NCBI RefSeq assembly: GCF_021228125.1
Contig: NZ_JAJQQS010000003.1
Location: 806,001 to 870,000, forward strand
Reading direction: 5' to 3'
Origin: Streptomyces albireticuli
Lineage (GTDB): Bacteria; Actinomycetota; Actinomycetes; Streptomycetales; Streptomycetaceae
DNA length: 64,000 nucleotides
The notes beneath the pieces were generated by a model that worked only from the letters and a program-made list of their open reading frames with translations, had not been told where the DNA came from and ran no database searches. Shown in pieces: positions 33,742 through 42,027 of this stretch; the first letter of the stretch is position 1; each line of letters begins with the position of its first letter. The position numbers and the translations under genes were made by a program.

Positions 33742-34191
33742 ATGACGAGCAGGCGTAGCGGCAGCGAACCGGACGATCGCCTCCTGTACGCGGAGGTCCA
33801 GCAGTACTACGCGCGGCAGATGCAGTCACTCGACGCGCGCAAGCTCGAGGCGTACGCGGAGACGTTCACCGAGGACGGCGAGTTCTCCCATACGCCGGGC
33901 CGCGAACCGTCCCGGACCCGCGCGGGCATCACCGCGGACCTGTACGACTTCCACAAGCGGTTCGAGGGCGACCCGGTACAGCGCCGCCACTGGTTCAACA
34001 TGATCGACCTGGATCCGCAGGACGACGGCAGCATCCACTCCACGTTCTACGTGCTCGTGGTGACCACCAGGCCCGGCGTGCGCGAGCCCGAGGTCGCCCC
34101 GAGCTGTCTGGTGCACGACGTGCTGGTGCGCGAGAACGGCGAACTGCGCAACCGCTCCCGGCGGGTGGGGTACGACCAGTTCCTCATCTGA
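33742..34191 (+). CDS. NTF2/SnoaL-fold protein (SnoaL_4-like)
   Basis: 149 residues: DDRLLYAEVQQYYARQMQSL, then DARKLEAYAETFTEDGEFSH and LVRENGELRNRSRRVGYDQF. This cone-shaped alpha+beta barrel occurs in polyketide cyclases, dehydratases (ActVI-A-like) and dioxygenase beta subunits. Two such proteins flank the aldo/keto reductase, suggesting roles in ring formation or dehydration. Exact reaction unknown. It is driven from the SARP-box promoter at 33641. Confidence 0.82.
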   Translation: MTSRRSGSEPDDRLLYAEVQQYYARQMQSLDARKLEAYAETFTEDGEFSHTPGREPSRTRAGITADLYDFHKRFEGDPVQRRHWFNMIDLDPQDDGSIHSTFYVLVVTTRPGVREPEVAPSCLVHDVLVRENGELRNRSRRVGYDQFLI

Positions 34192-34224
34192 GTCCCGGGT
34201 CCCACGCCGCCGGGGCGGTCCGGG

Positions 34225-35205
34225 TCAGCGATCGATGTGCGACATGTCCGGGTACCGCTCGCCGCGCACCGCGCCGGTGGGGACGGCCGACTCCAGAGCC
34301 GAAAGCGTCGCGCCGGACAGCTCCACCTCCGCGGCGGCCACGTTCTCCTCCAGGTAGCGCAGCCGCTTGGTGCCCGGAATCGGCACGATGTCCTCGCCCC
34401 GCGCGAGCAGCCAGGCGAGGGAGAGCTGGGCCGGGCTGAGCCCGGCCTCGTTCGCGATCTCCCGGATCCTGGCCACGAGACGCGCGTTGTGCTCGGCGTT
34501 GTCACCGGTGAAGCGGGGCGCCGCCCGGCGGAAGTCGCCGTCGGCCAGTTCGGAAGCGGGCGGCAGGGCGCCGCCGAGCAGGCCCCGGCTGATCGGCGCG
34601 TAGGCGACCAGGGAGGTGCCGAGCTCCCGGGCCGCGGGCAGCACGCTCTCCTCGACGTCCCGGCTGAACAGCGAGAATTCGCTCTGCAAAGCGGAGATCG
34701 GATGCACCGCGCAGGCCCGGCGAAGGGTCCGCGCGCTCACCTCGGACAGCCCGAGCCAGCGCACCTTGCCGGCCCGCACCAGCTCGGCCATCGCCCCTAC
34801 CGTCTCCTCGATGGGCACCCGGGGGTCACGACGGTGCAGGTAGTAAAGGTCGATGTGCTCCACGCCGAGCCTGGCCAGGGACGCGTCGCAGGCGGCGCGC
34901 ACATACTCCGGGCTGCCGTTGATGCCACGCGCCGCGGGGTCCCCGTCGCGGACCACGCCGAACTTGGTGGCGAGCAGCACACGGTCGCGACGGTCCGCGA
35001 CGGCACGCCCGACCAGGCGCTCGTTCTCCCCGATCCCGTACATGTCGGCGGTGTCCAGCAGATTCACACCGAGGTCGAGGGCGCGGTGGACGACCGCGAT
35101 CGACTCCGACTCCCGGGCGCCGCCGTAGAACTCCGACATGCCCATGCAGCCGAGTCCGAGAGGAAAGACCTCGGGTCCCGCACGGCCGATGCGGCGGAGC
35201 CTCAT
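34225..35205 (-). CDS. Aldo/keto reductase
   Basis: 326 residues, (beta/alpha)8 barrel. Catalytic tetrad: Asp and Tyr in [14 protein letters not shown] (about residues 50-60), Lys in VLLATKFG (about 83) and His in LYYLHRRDP (about 123). NADPH-binding end [16 protein letters not shown]. It reduces a ketone or aldehyde, presumably on the polyketide. The start overlaps the upstream SnoaL-like stop (ATGA). Confidence 0.9.
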   Translation of the reverse strand: MRLRRIGRAGPEVFPLGLGCMGMSEFYGGARESESIAVVHRALDLGVNLLDTADMYGIGENERLVGRAVADRRDRVLLATKFGVVRDGDPAARGINGSPEYVRAACDASLARLGVEHIDLYYLHRRDPRVPIEETVGAMAELVRAGKVRWLGLSEVSARTLRRACAVHPISALQSEFSLFSRDVEESVLPAARELGTSLVAYAPISRGLLGGALPPASELADGDFRRAAPRFTGDNAEHNARLVARIREIANEAGLSPAQLSLAWLLARGEDIVPIPGTKRLRYLEENVAAAEVELSGATLSALESAVPTGAVRGERYPDMSHIDR

Positions 35206-35612
35206 CCGGCGTCCTCGATCAATTCCTCGAGGGAGGAGCCCTCGGGCAGGCCCTGGCCCACGTCCCAGTGCTCGGCGATGCGGCCGTCCTCGACCCGCCA
35301 GATGTCCACCACGATCGAGGGCGGCGCGTCCGGCGCGGCCTTGGCCACGCTGTGCGTCCAGACCTGGTCGCCCTCGGCCACCACGCGCCGTACCGTCAGC
35401 GAGAACCCGGGTAAGGCGGTGGCGACGGCCGAGAACGACTCGACGGTCCGGTCGCGGCCCGCGCCGACGCCGGGGTGGTGGTTGACGAAGCCCTCGGTGA
35501 GCAGCCGACGGGCCCGGTCGAAGTCCTTGTCGTTGTAGAACAGCCGGATGTACTCGGCCACGAGATCCTTGTTCGCCTGCAGGGACTTCGCTGAAGAGTT
35601 CACTGAGTTCAT
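35202..35612 (-). CDS. SnoaL-like polyketide cyclase/ester cyclase family protein
   Basis: 136 residues: [40 protein letters not shown], then [20 protein letters not shown]. The last motif (D-x-W-R-x-x-x-G-x-I-x-E-H-W-D) is a SnoaL hallmark carrying the catalytic Asp in true fourth-ring cyclases. TTA at codon 67 (35412-35414). It is translationally coupled to the aldo/keto reductase and forms the right edge of the cluster as I see it. Confidence 0.85.
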   Translation of the reverse strand: MNSVNSSAKSLQANKDLVAEYIRLFYNDKDFDRARRLLTEGFVNHHPGVGAGRDRTVESFSAVATALPGFSLTVRRVVAEGDQVWTHSVAKAAPDAPPSIVVDIWRVEDGRIAEHWDVGQGLPEGSSLEELIEDAG

Positions 35613-35687
35613 TCGCTCACCTCTACCACGAACGAATGTGGCCCCACTAGGTGTTCCGTCAAGGTGAGAACCCGGCCTCGCACTTAC

Positions 35688-36080
35688 CTAGATCCCCGGG
35701 CGGTAGCGCATCGGATGGTCCTCCGGCACCTCCACCACCGCGATCCGCACCCCGTCCGGATCCGCGATCCACATCTCGATCAGCCCCCAGGGCTTGCGCT
35801 CCGGCGGCTCCAGGATCTCGACGCCCTGCCGGGCCAGCTCCTCGTGCGCGGCCGCCGCGTCCGCGACCTGCAACCACAGCTCCATGCCGGGCCCCGGGGG
35901 CGCCTCGGAGCGGCCCGAGACCTCCAGGAATCCGCCGCCCAGGAAATAGACGGTGCCGCGCTCCGGGCCCGTGCCGAACTCGCGGTAGACCGCGAGTCCC
36001 AGCGTGCGCCCGTAGAAGGTACGGGAGCGCTCGGGGTCGGTGGGCCGGAGAAGCACTCTGCTGCTGAGTACGTGCGCCAT
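35688..36080 (-). CDS. VOC (glyoxalase/bleomycin-resistance) family protein
   Basis: 130 residues from ATG 36080: SRVLLRPTDPERSRTFYGRT, GLAVYREFG, then ELWLQVADAAAAHEEL and LIEMWIADPDGVRIAVVEVP. Two beta-alpha-beta-beta-beta units, the second with the E-x-x-x-x-x-D-P-D-G pattern. Members are metal-dependent lyases, dioxygenases or drug-binding resistance proteins. It adjoins the cluster, so a resistance role is possible but not shown. Confidence 0.85.
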   Translation of the reverse strand: MAHVLSSRVLLRPTDPERSRTFYGRTLGLAVYREFGTGPERGTVYFLGGGFLEVSGRSEAPPGPGMELWLQVADAAAAHEELARQGVEILEPPERKPWGLIEMWIADPDGVRIAVVEVPEDHPMRYRPGI

Positions 36081-36152
36081 GACTGCGACTGTACGCACCA
36101 TCGATCGGGTTAGTGTTCATACGAGTCGAAACGTATGGAGAGGAACCCACGG

Positions 36153-36707
36153 GTGACCATGGAAACCGCCGGCAGCCGCGCTGCCGAGCCGACCTTCCGC
36201 ACCGCCACCGCCGCCGATGTGCCCGAACTCGTCGCGCTCGTCGAATCGGCCTACCGGGGTGACGACAGCCGGGCCGGGTGGACGACCGAGGCGGACCTGC
36301 TGGACGGCCAGCGGACCGACCCGGACGGCGTCCTGGCCGTGGTGACCGACGCGAACAGCCGGCTGCTCGTGGTCGAGCTGGACGGCGCCCTGGTCGCCTG
36401 CTGCCAGCTCGAACACCGCGGTGACCACGCCTACTTCGGGATGTTCGCGGTCCGGCCGGCGATGCAGGGCGCCGGCCTCGGAAAGGTGATCATCGCGGAG
36501 GCCGAGCGGTTCGTCCGGGCCGAGTGGGACGCCCGCGAGATGCACATGACGGTCATCCGGCAGCGCGACGACCTGATCGCCTGGTACGAGCGCCGAGGCT
36601 ACGCCCGCACGGGGAAGATGAGCCCCTTCCCCTACGGCGACGAGCGCTTCGGCATCCCGCAGCGCGACGACCTGGAGTTCGAGCTGCTGGTGAAGAAGCT
36701 GCCGTAG
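36153..36707 (+). CDS. GNAT-family N-acetyltransferase
   Basis: 184 residues from GTG 36153 (ggagagg 9 nt upstream); ATG 36159 is equally possible. Acetyl-CoA loop FAVRPAMQGAGLGKVIIAEA (about 103-122; Q-x-x-G-x-G), then MHMTVIRQRDDLIAWYERRG, the common ending. Substrate unknown. Confidence 0.87.
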   Translation: MTMETAGSRAAEPTFRTATAADVPELVALVESAYRGDDSRAGWTTEADLLDGQRTDPDGVLAVVTDANSRLLVVELDGALVACCQLEHRGDHAYFGMFAVRPAMQGAGLGKVIIAEAERFVRAEWDAREMHMTVIRQRDDLIAWYERRGYARTGKMSPFPYGDERFGIPQRDDLEFELLVKKLP

Positions 36708-36737
36708 GCGGTGAGGCCACAGTCCTCACGGCTGCTG

Positions 36738-36771
36738 GTAAGGGGCTCCGGCCACGGCCGGAGCCCCTTAC
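36738..36771. terminator. 16-bp stem-loop terminator
   Basis: gtaaggggctccggcc (36738-36753) and its exact complement (36756-36771) with a 2-nt centre. Between convergent genes ending at 36707 (+) and 36796 (-). Confidence 0.88.
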
Positions 36772-36795
36772 GCGTGCCCGTTCCTCCACGGGCCG

Positions 36796-37632
36796 TCACA
36801 GCCTGCCGGCCTCCACCAGCCGCCGCAGGAACCGCCGGGTGCGCTCCTCCCGCGGGTCGCCGAAGACCTGGGCAGCCGTGCCGCGCTCCAGCACCACCCC
36901 GCCGTCCAGGAAGCAGACCTGATCGGCGACGTCCCGGGCGAAGCCCATCTCGTGGGTGGCCAGGACCATGGTCATCCCCTCCTCCTTGAGATCGCGCACG
37001 ACGCCCAACACCTCCCCGACCAACTCCGGGTCGAGGGCCGCGGTGATCTCGTCGAGCAGCAGCAGCCGGGGCCGGCCCGCCAGCGCCCGTACGATCGCGA
37101 CCCGCTGCTGCTGGCCGCCGCTGAGCCGGTCCGGGTACTCGCCCGCCTTGCCGCCCAGGCCCAGCCGCTCCAGCAGCTCCCGCGCCCGCTCCTCGGCCCG
37201 CGCGCGCGGCTCCCCGTGCACCCGGCGCGGCGCCAGGGTGATGTTGTCGAGCACCGTCATGTGGGGGAAGAGGTTGTACGCCTGGAAGACCACGCCGATC
37301 CGGCGGCGCACGGTGTCCGGGTCCGCACGGGGGTCGGTGATCTCCTCGCCGTCGAGGAAGATCGCGCCGTCGTCGATCTCCTCCAGCAGGTTCGCGCAGC
37401 GCAGCAGCGTCGACTTGCCGGAGCCGGAGGCTCCGATCAGGGCCGTGACGGTGTGCGGCGCGACCTCGAGGTCGACGTCGCGCAGGACGACGGTCCGTCC
37501 GAAGGTCTTGCGGACGGCCTCCAGCCGCAGCACGGGCGTCGCGCCGCCGCCCTGCCCCGGCACCCGGGCCGGGGCGTCCTTCCGCGGCGCGGCGGCCGCC
37601 GGTGTGCCTTCGTCCTTACGGTCGCTGGTCAT
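36796..37632 (-). CDS. Polar amino acid ABC transporter ATP-binding protein
   Basis: 278 residues: Walker A GASGSGKST (about 68-76), Q-loop VFQAYNLFPHM, signature LSGGQQQRV, Walker B LLLLDEITAALDPE (glutamate present) and H-loop ATHEMGF. Strong resemblance to GlnQ/HisP. The first 35 residues are a Lys/Pro/Gly-rich extension. The start overlaps the permease stop (ATGA). Confidence 0.93.
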   Translation of the reverse strand: MTSDRKDEGTPAAAAPRKDAPARVPGQGGGATPVLRLEAVRKTFGRTVVLRDVDLEVAPHTVTALIGASGSGKSTLLRCANLLEEIDDGAIFLDGEEITDPRADPDTVRRRIGVVFQAYNLFPHMTVLDNITLAPRRVHGEPRARAEERARELLERLGLGGKAGEYPDRLSGGQQQRVAIVRALAGRPRLLLLDEITAALDPELVGEVLGVVRDLKEEGMTMVLATHEMGFARDVADQVCFLDGGVVLERGTAAQVFGDPREERTRRFLRRLVEAGRL

Positions 37633-38564
37633 ACGATCCCTCCCTGGGCCCGGCGGCGGTCCATCCGGGCCGTGACCCAGTCCGTGAACCGGGTCGCGGG
37701 GATGGTGAGGGCGACGAAGATCAGCCCGGCGACCACGTACGGCGTGTAGTTGAAGCTCTTGCTCGCGACGATCTGCGCCGCGTACACGGCGTCGACCGCG
37801 CCCGCGATCGACACGAGGCCGGTGTCCTTCTGGAGCGAGACCAGGTCGTTGAGGAGCGGCGGCACGACCCGGCGCACCGCCTGCGGCAGGACGACGAAGC
37901 GCAGGGTCTGCCGCCCGTTGAGCCCCAGGGAGCGGGCGGCGGCCCGCTGACTGGGATGGACGGACTCGATGCCCGCCCGGAAGACCTCCGCCACGTATGC
38001 CGAGTAGGTGAGGACCAGCGCCGTCCCGCCCAGCAGCACCGGGTCGGTGGTGACGCCCTGGAGCCGGAGGGCCGGGATGCCGAAGACCACCATGAGCAGG
38101 CAGATGACCAGCGGCAGCCCGCGGAAGAAGTCGGTGTAGGCGGTGGCCAGCGCGCGCAGCGGGAAGAACACCGGGCCCCGCAGCGTACGGGCCACGGCGA
38201 TCAGCAGCCCGAGCACCAGGACGGCCGCCCCGCAGACGACCAGCAGCCGCAGGTTGAGCCACAGGCCGTCGAGGACCTCCGGCAGTGCCTCGCGGGCGTA
38301 GTGCGCGCTGAAGAACGTCTCCCGGGTGCGGGGCCAGCCGGGGGAGTTGACGACGGCGAGGAACAGCACGACGCCGGTGACCAGGGTGCTGAGGGCGGCC
38401 ACCGCCGTGGCCCGGCGGGCCCGCGTCCGTTTGAAGCGCTCGCGCTCCAGGCGCCGCGCGGACGGTACGTACCGGTCCTCGCCGGCCGGGCCCGCCGTCT
38501 CCGTCGTCTCCGCCACGGGTGCGGCCCCCGCATGAGGCCCGGACGCCGTGTCGCCGGCCGTCAC
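37629..38564 (-). CDS. Amino acid ABC transporter permease
   Basis: 311 residues. A long cytoplasmic N-terminus (about 60, charged RLERERFKRTRARRATA) is followed by five or six transmembrane helices. The EAA loop is SAYVAEVFRAGIESVHPSQR, AAARSLGLNGRQTLRFVVLP (about 190-230), which contacts the ATPase. GTG 38564 overlaps the binding-protein stop. Confidence 0.92.
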   Translation of the reverse strand: MTAGDTASGPHAGAAPVAETTETAGPAGEDRYVPSARRLERERFKRTRARRATAVAALSTLVTGVVLFLAVVNSPGWPRTRETFFSAHYAREALPEVLDGLWLNLRLLVVCGAAVLVLGLLIAVARTLRGPVFFPLRALATAYTDFFRGLPLVICLLMVVFGIPALRLQGVTTDPVLLGGTALVLTYSAYVAEVFRAGIESVHPSQRAAARSLGLNGRQTLRFVVLPQAVRRVVPPLLNDLVSLQKDTGLVSIAGAVDAVYAAQIVASKSFNYTPYVVAGLIFVALTIPATRFTDWVTARMDRRRAQGGIV

Positions 38565-39493
38565 TTCAGCACCGGCGCGTCGACGGCCTCGGAGAGCCAC
38601 CGCTTCTCCAGCTTCGCCAGCGTGCCGTCCTCGCGCAGGGAGTCGACGGCCCGGCTGACGCAGCCGGTGAGCCGGCTGCCCTTGTCGAGGACGAGCCCGA
38701 ACTGTTCGGCCTTCCCGCTCCCGGCCTCGAACTGTCCGACGATCTTCGCGTCGGTGACCTCGGCCGAGGTGATGTAGAAGGCGGTGGGCAGGTCCACGAC
38801 GATCGCGTCGACCTGGCCGTTCTTCAGGGCCGTCTTGGCGAAGTCGTTCTTCTGGAACACGGCCGGTGCCGTGCCGGGCTTGATGACGTCGTTGACGACG
38901 TCGAGGCTGGTGGTGCCGACCTGCGCCCCCAGCTTCACCCCCTTGAGTCCCTCGGCCGTGGTGGCCTTGGCGGCGGGGGAGTCCTTGAGGGCGACGACGG
39001 CCTGCCGTACGTCGTAGTAGCCGGAGGAGAAGTCGACGGCCCGGCGGCGTTCGTCGCTGACGGAGATCTGGTTGACGTCGAAATCGAACTTCTTCGCGCC
39101 GGGTGCGACGGCGCTGTTGAAGGGCACGGTCCGCCACACCACGTCGGTCCTGGCGTAGCCGAGCCGGTCGGCGACGGCGTAGGCGACGGCGGACTCGAAG
39201 CCCTCGCCGCTCGTGGGGTCGTCGTCGCGGAACCAGGGGGCGTAGGCGGGCTTGTCGGTGCCCACGGTGAGCTTTCCGGCGGTCTCGGTGGCGAGCCCGC
39301 CCTTGGCGCAGGCGGCGGCCCCGGCGGACGGCCCGGCGGGGGACTTCGCGGCGTCGGTGTCGTCCTGCGCCGCACAGCCGACGGCGGCCGTGAGGAGGAC
39401 GGCGAGGCCGGCCGCGAACGGGGCGGCGCGGCGTGTGGCGCGGCGGCGCGGGAGCGGATCGGCGTGGTGTACGCGCTGGTTGACGACGGGCAT
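38561..39493 (-). CDS. Amino acid ABC transporter solute-binding lipoprotein
   Basis: 310 residues. The signal peptide ends in LTAAVGCAAQ, a plausible lipobox with Cys near residue 40, so it is probably membrane-anchored. SBP_bac_3 domain: GKLTVGTDKPAYAPWFRDDD, FDFDVNQISVSDERRRAVDF, and VDAIVVDLPTAFYI. The first gene of the transporter operon. Arg and Asp in the ISVSDERR region are the usual amino-acid carboxylate/amine contacts. Confidence 0.92.
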   Translation of the reverse strand: MPVVNQRVHHADPLPRRRATRRAAPFAAGLAVLLTAAVGCAAQDDTDAAKSPAGPSAGAAACAKGGLATETAGKLTVGTDKPAYAPWFRDDDPTSGEGFESAVAYAVADRLGYARTDVVWRTVPFNSAVAPGAKKFDFDVNQISVSDERRRAVDFSSGYYDVRQAVVALKDSPAAKATTAEGLKGVKLGAQVGTTSLDVVNDVIKPGTAPAVFQKNDFAKTALKNGQVDAIVVDLPTAFYITSAEVTDAKIVGQFEAGSGKAEQFGLVLDKGSRLTGCVSRAVDSLREDGTLAKLEKRWLSEAVDAPVLK

Positions 39494-39841
39494 GGCGGGA
39501 GACTGGCAGTGCCCCGGGCGGTCTGTCCAGGTCAGGCCATGATCCGTCCGAATAGCGGAAGACTGTTGCCGGTTCGTGAACAGTGCGCGTCCGGGGTGGC
39601 CCCGGGAAATGCGCCGGAAACTGGCCGGAAACCGCCCTGCGGCTGACTAGGACGCCGTCCGGTGCCTGTGGGGCTCGTGGGGCGAAAACATACGTTTGAG
39701 GCGATCGGCGTTGCCGGAAGCAGGAAAAAACGCGGCTTCACCGGGGGTCCGGCAGGATAATTTGTCGCTCTACCTCTTGAGGTGGAGAACCGCGCATGGA
39801 TACGGTGTCTTAACGCCAAGTTCTCCTGAGGAGGGGTAGCC
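39494..39841. promoter_or_regulatory. Divergent regulatory region of the ABC operon and DUF6421 operon
   Basis: 348 bp. The right part is AT-richer and holds TAATTT at 39759-39764 as a -10 candidate, a short dyad ACCTC-tt-GAGGT at 39772-39783 and a strong ribosome-binding site (gaggagggg, 39829-39837) for the gene at 39842. No further gene seen; the minus-strand frame 39532-39891 lacks coding bias. Confidence 0.5.
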
Positions 39842-41239
39842 ATGACGGAAATTCTTGCGTCGACGGCGATAGCAGCCGAGGAATCGACCACCGAGCGGGT
39901 AGTCGATCACCCGGCCTGGGAGGTGCTCAAGAGCGCTGTCGAGACGATCCGGCCGTGGCAGTCCCCCGACGGATCCATCGACTTCGGTGCGGAGGGCGCA
40001 CCCCCGGGCGACGCCGTCCGGGCGGAGATCGGCCGCGTCGTCGCGGCCGTCGAGGAGCTCTCACCCCTCCTGCCCCACGACGCGGCCTACCACACGGCCC
40101 TCGTCGCGGACCTCCGCCGCTGGGCCGACGCCGGCTTCGGCGTCCCGGACTTCCTCGACTCGCTGCTGGTGTTCCACCCCGCCGCGCACCGCGCCGACGG
40201 CCTCCAGCACCTCGTCGTCTTCCCGATGTACACGCAGAACGGCAACCCCGACCGCAATCTCGAGGCGGTCGTGATGCGCGTCGTGTGGCCGGAGTGGCTC
40301 GCCGAGCTGGAGCGCACCCGCTTCGACAACCCCCTCTTCCTCAGCATCACCTTCGAGGACTTCACCGCGGGCTACGACACCCACTCCGCGGTCCTCTTCC
40401 CGGAGACCATCGCCGTGCGCGAGGCCCCCGAGCGCTTCACCTGGGGCGCCATCTTCTGCGACCGCGAGGGCGCCCGCTTCCGCCGCGTCACCGAGGCGGC
40501 CGTCACCGCCCTCGGCCTGGAGCTGCCCGCCGACATCGCCGCGATGATCGGCGACCAGCACCGCTGCCAGCAGGCGTTCGCCCTGTGGGACATGGTCCAC
40601 GACCGCACCCACAGCCACGGCGACCTGCCCTTCGACCCGTTCATGATCAAGCAGCGGCAGCCGTTCTGGATGTACGGCCTGGAGGAGCTGCGCTGCGACC
40701 TCACCGCCTTCAAGGAGGCCGTGAAGCTCGAGGCCGACGGCTACGGCCAGGGCCGCGACGCGCAGTACGCCATCCTCTTCGACCGGATGTTCCGCTTCCC
40801 GGTCAGCGGCGAGCGCGTGCGCAACTACGACGGCCTCGGCGGTCAGCTGCTCTTCGCCTACCTCCACCAGCACGACGTCGTACGCTGGACGGACAACACC
40901 CTCCACATCGACTGGGACCGGGCCCCGCAGGTCACCAACCAGCTGTGCGCCGAGATCGAGAAGCTCTACCGCGACGGCATCGACCGCCCCAAGCTCGTCC
41001 ACTGGCTCGCCGCCTACGAGCTCGTCTCGACCTACCTCGCCCCGCACCCCGGCTCCGTGTGGGCCAAGGGCCCCGACGCCCTCGACCTCACCCTGCCGCC
41101 CCGCAAGCTCGTCGACGACGTGCTTCCGGACGAGTTCCCGCTCAGCATGTTCTTCGAGGCCCTTGCCAAGAAGCTGCGCACCGTGATCGCCTCGACCAAG
41201 GGGATCACCGCCGCGGACGCCGAGCGGGTGGCGGCGTGA
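39842..41239 (+). CDS. DUF6421-like protein of unknown function
   Basis: 465 residues, soluble, rich in aromatic/His motifs (DMVHDRTHSHGDLPFDPFMI near 250, YAILFDRMFRFPVSGERVRN near 310, DEFPLSMFFEAL near 425). I recall it as DUF6421, found in actinomycetes ahead of an SDR and a threonine-aldolase-like gene, as here. No cofactor motif is recognised, though the HDRTHSHGD cluster could bind metal. The stop overlaps an alternative SDR start (GTGA at 41236). Confidence 0.8.
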   Translation: MTEILASTAIAAEESTTERVVDHPAWEVLKSAVETIRPWQSPDGSIDFGAEGAPPGDAVRAEIGRVVAAVEELSPLLPHDAAYHTALVADLRRWADAGFGVPDFLDSLLVFHPAAHRADGLQHLVVFPMYTQNGNPDRNLEAVVMRVVWPEWLAELERTRFDNPLFLSITFEDFTAGYDTHSAVLFPETIAVREAPERFTWGAIFCDREGARFRRVTEAAVTALGLELPADIAAMIGDQHRCQQAFALWDMVHDRTHSHGDLPFDPFMIKQRQPFWMYGLEELRCDLTAFKEAVKLEADGYGQGRDAQYAILFDRMFRFPVSGERVRNYDGLGGQLLFAYLHQHDVVRWTDNTLHIDWDRAPQVTNQLCAEIEKLYRDGIDRPKLVHWLAAYELVSTYLAPHPGSVWAKGPDALDLTLPPRKLVDDVLPDEFPLSMFFEALAKKLRTVIASTKGITAADAERVAA

Positions 41240-41265
41240 GCGAGCTCGAGAAAGAGGCGACGAAG

Positions 41266-42027
41266 ATGAGCATTCCGACGAACGGCGGCGGCCGCCTGGA
41301 CGGCGCCGTGGTGGCGGTGGCGGGAGCGGCCGGCCCGGCCGGCCGCGCGGCCCTGCTGCGCCTGGCGGAGGCCGGGGCCACGGTCGTCGCCTCCGACGCC
41401 GACGCCGCGCGCCTCGCCGAGGCCGTGGACGCCGCCCGCTACGCCCACGGCGGCGCCACCGTCACCGGCGACACCGTGGACCTCCTGGACCTCGGGGCCA
41501 CCCGCGCCTGGGTGGACCGCACCGAGAAGGAGTTCGGCCGCATCGACGGCCTCGTGCACCTCGTGGGCGGCTGGCGCGGCTCCTCGACCTTCGCCGAGAC
41601 CGACCTCGCCGACTGGGAGCTGCTGGAGAAGCTGCTCATCCGTACGGTGCAGCACACCTCGCTCGCCTTCGAGGGCGCCCTCCAGCGCAGCGGCAACGGC
41701 CGCTATCTGCTGATCAGCGCCGCCGGCGCCAGCAAGCCCACCGCGGGCAACGCCGCCTACGCCGCCTCCAAGGCCGCGGCCGAGGCGTGGACGCTCGCGC
41801 TCGCCGACTCCTTCCGCAAGGCGGGGGGCGAGGAGGGCCCGAAGGCGGCCGCTGCCATCCTGGTGATCAAGGCGCTGGTGCACGACGCCATGCGCGCCGA
41901 GCGCCCGACCGCGAAATTCGCGGGCTTCACGGACGTCAAGGACCTGGCCGAGGCCATCGTCGGCGTCTGGGACATGCCCGCCCAGGAAGTGAACGGAACC
42001 CGTCAGTGGCTGACTCCGCAACCGTGA
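41266..42027 (+). CDS. Short-chain dehydrogenase/reductase
   Basis: 253 residues from ATG 41266 (aaagaggcg upstream); GTG 41236 overlapping the previous stop would add 10. The coenzyme loop is degenerate (VAVAGAAGPAGRAALLRLAE; usual TGxxxGxG). DVDLLDL-type acid turn (GDTVDLLDL), HLVGGW in place of NNAG, and YAASKAAAE with the catalytic Tyr and Lys near 157-161. Altered cofactor loop suggests an atypical SDR. Middle gene of a three-gene unit. Confidence 0.85.
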   Translation: MSIPTNGGGRLDGAVVAVAGAAGPAGRAALLRLAEAGATVVASDADAARLAEAVDAARYAHGGATVTGDTVDLLDLGATRAWVDRTEKEFGRIDGLVHLVGGWRGSSTFAETDLADWELLEKLLIRTVQHTSLAFEGALQRSGNGRYLLISAAGASKPTAGNAAYAASKAAAEAWTLALADSFRKAGGEEGPKAAAAILVIKALVHDAMRAERPTAKFAGFTDVKDLAEAIVGVWDMPAQEVNGTRQWLTPQP

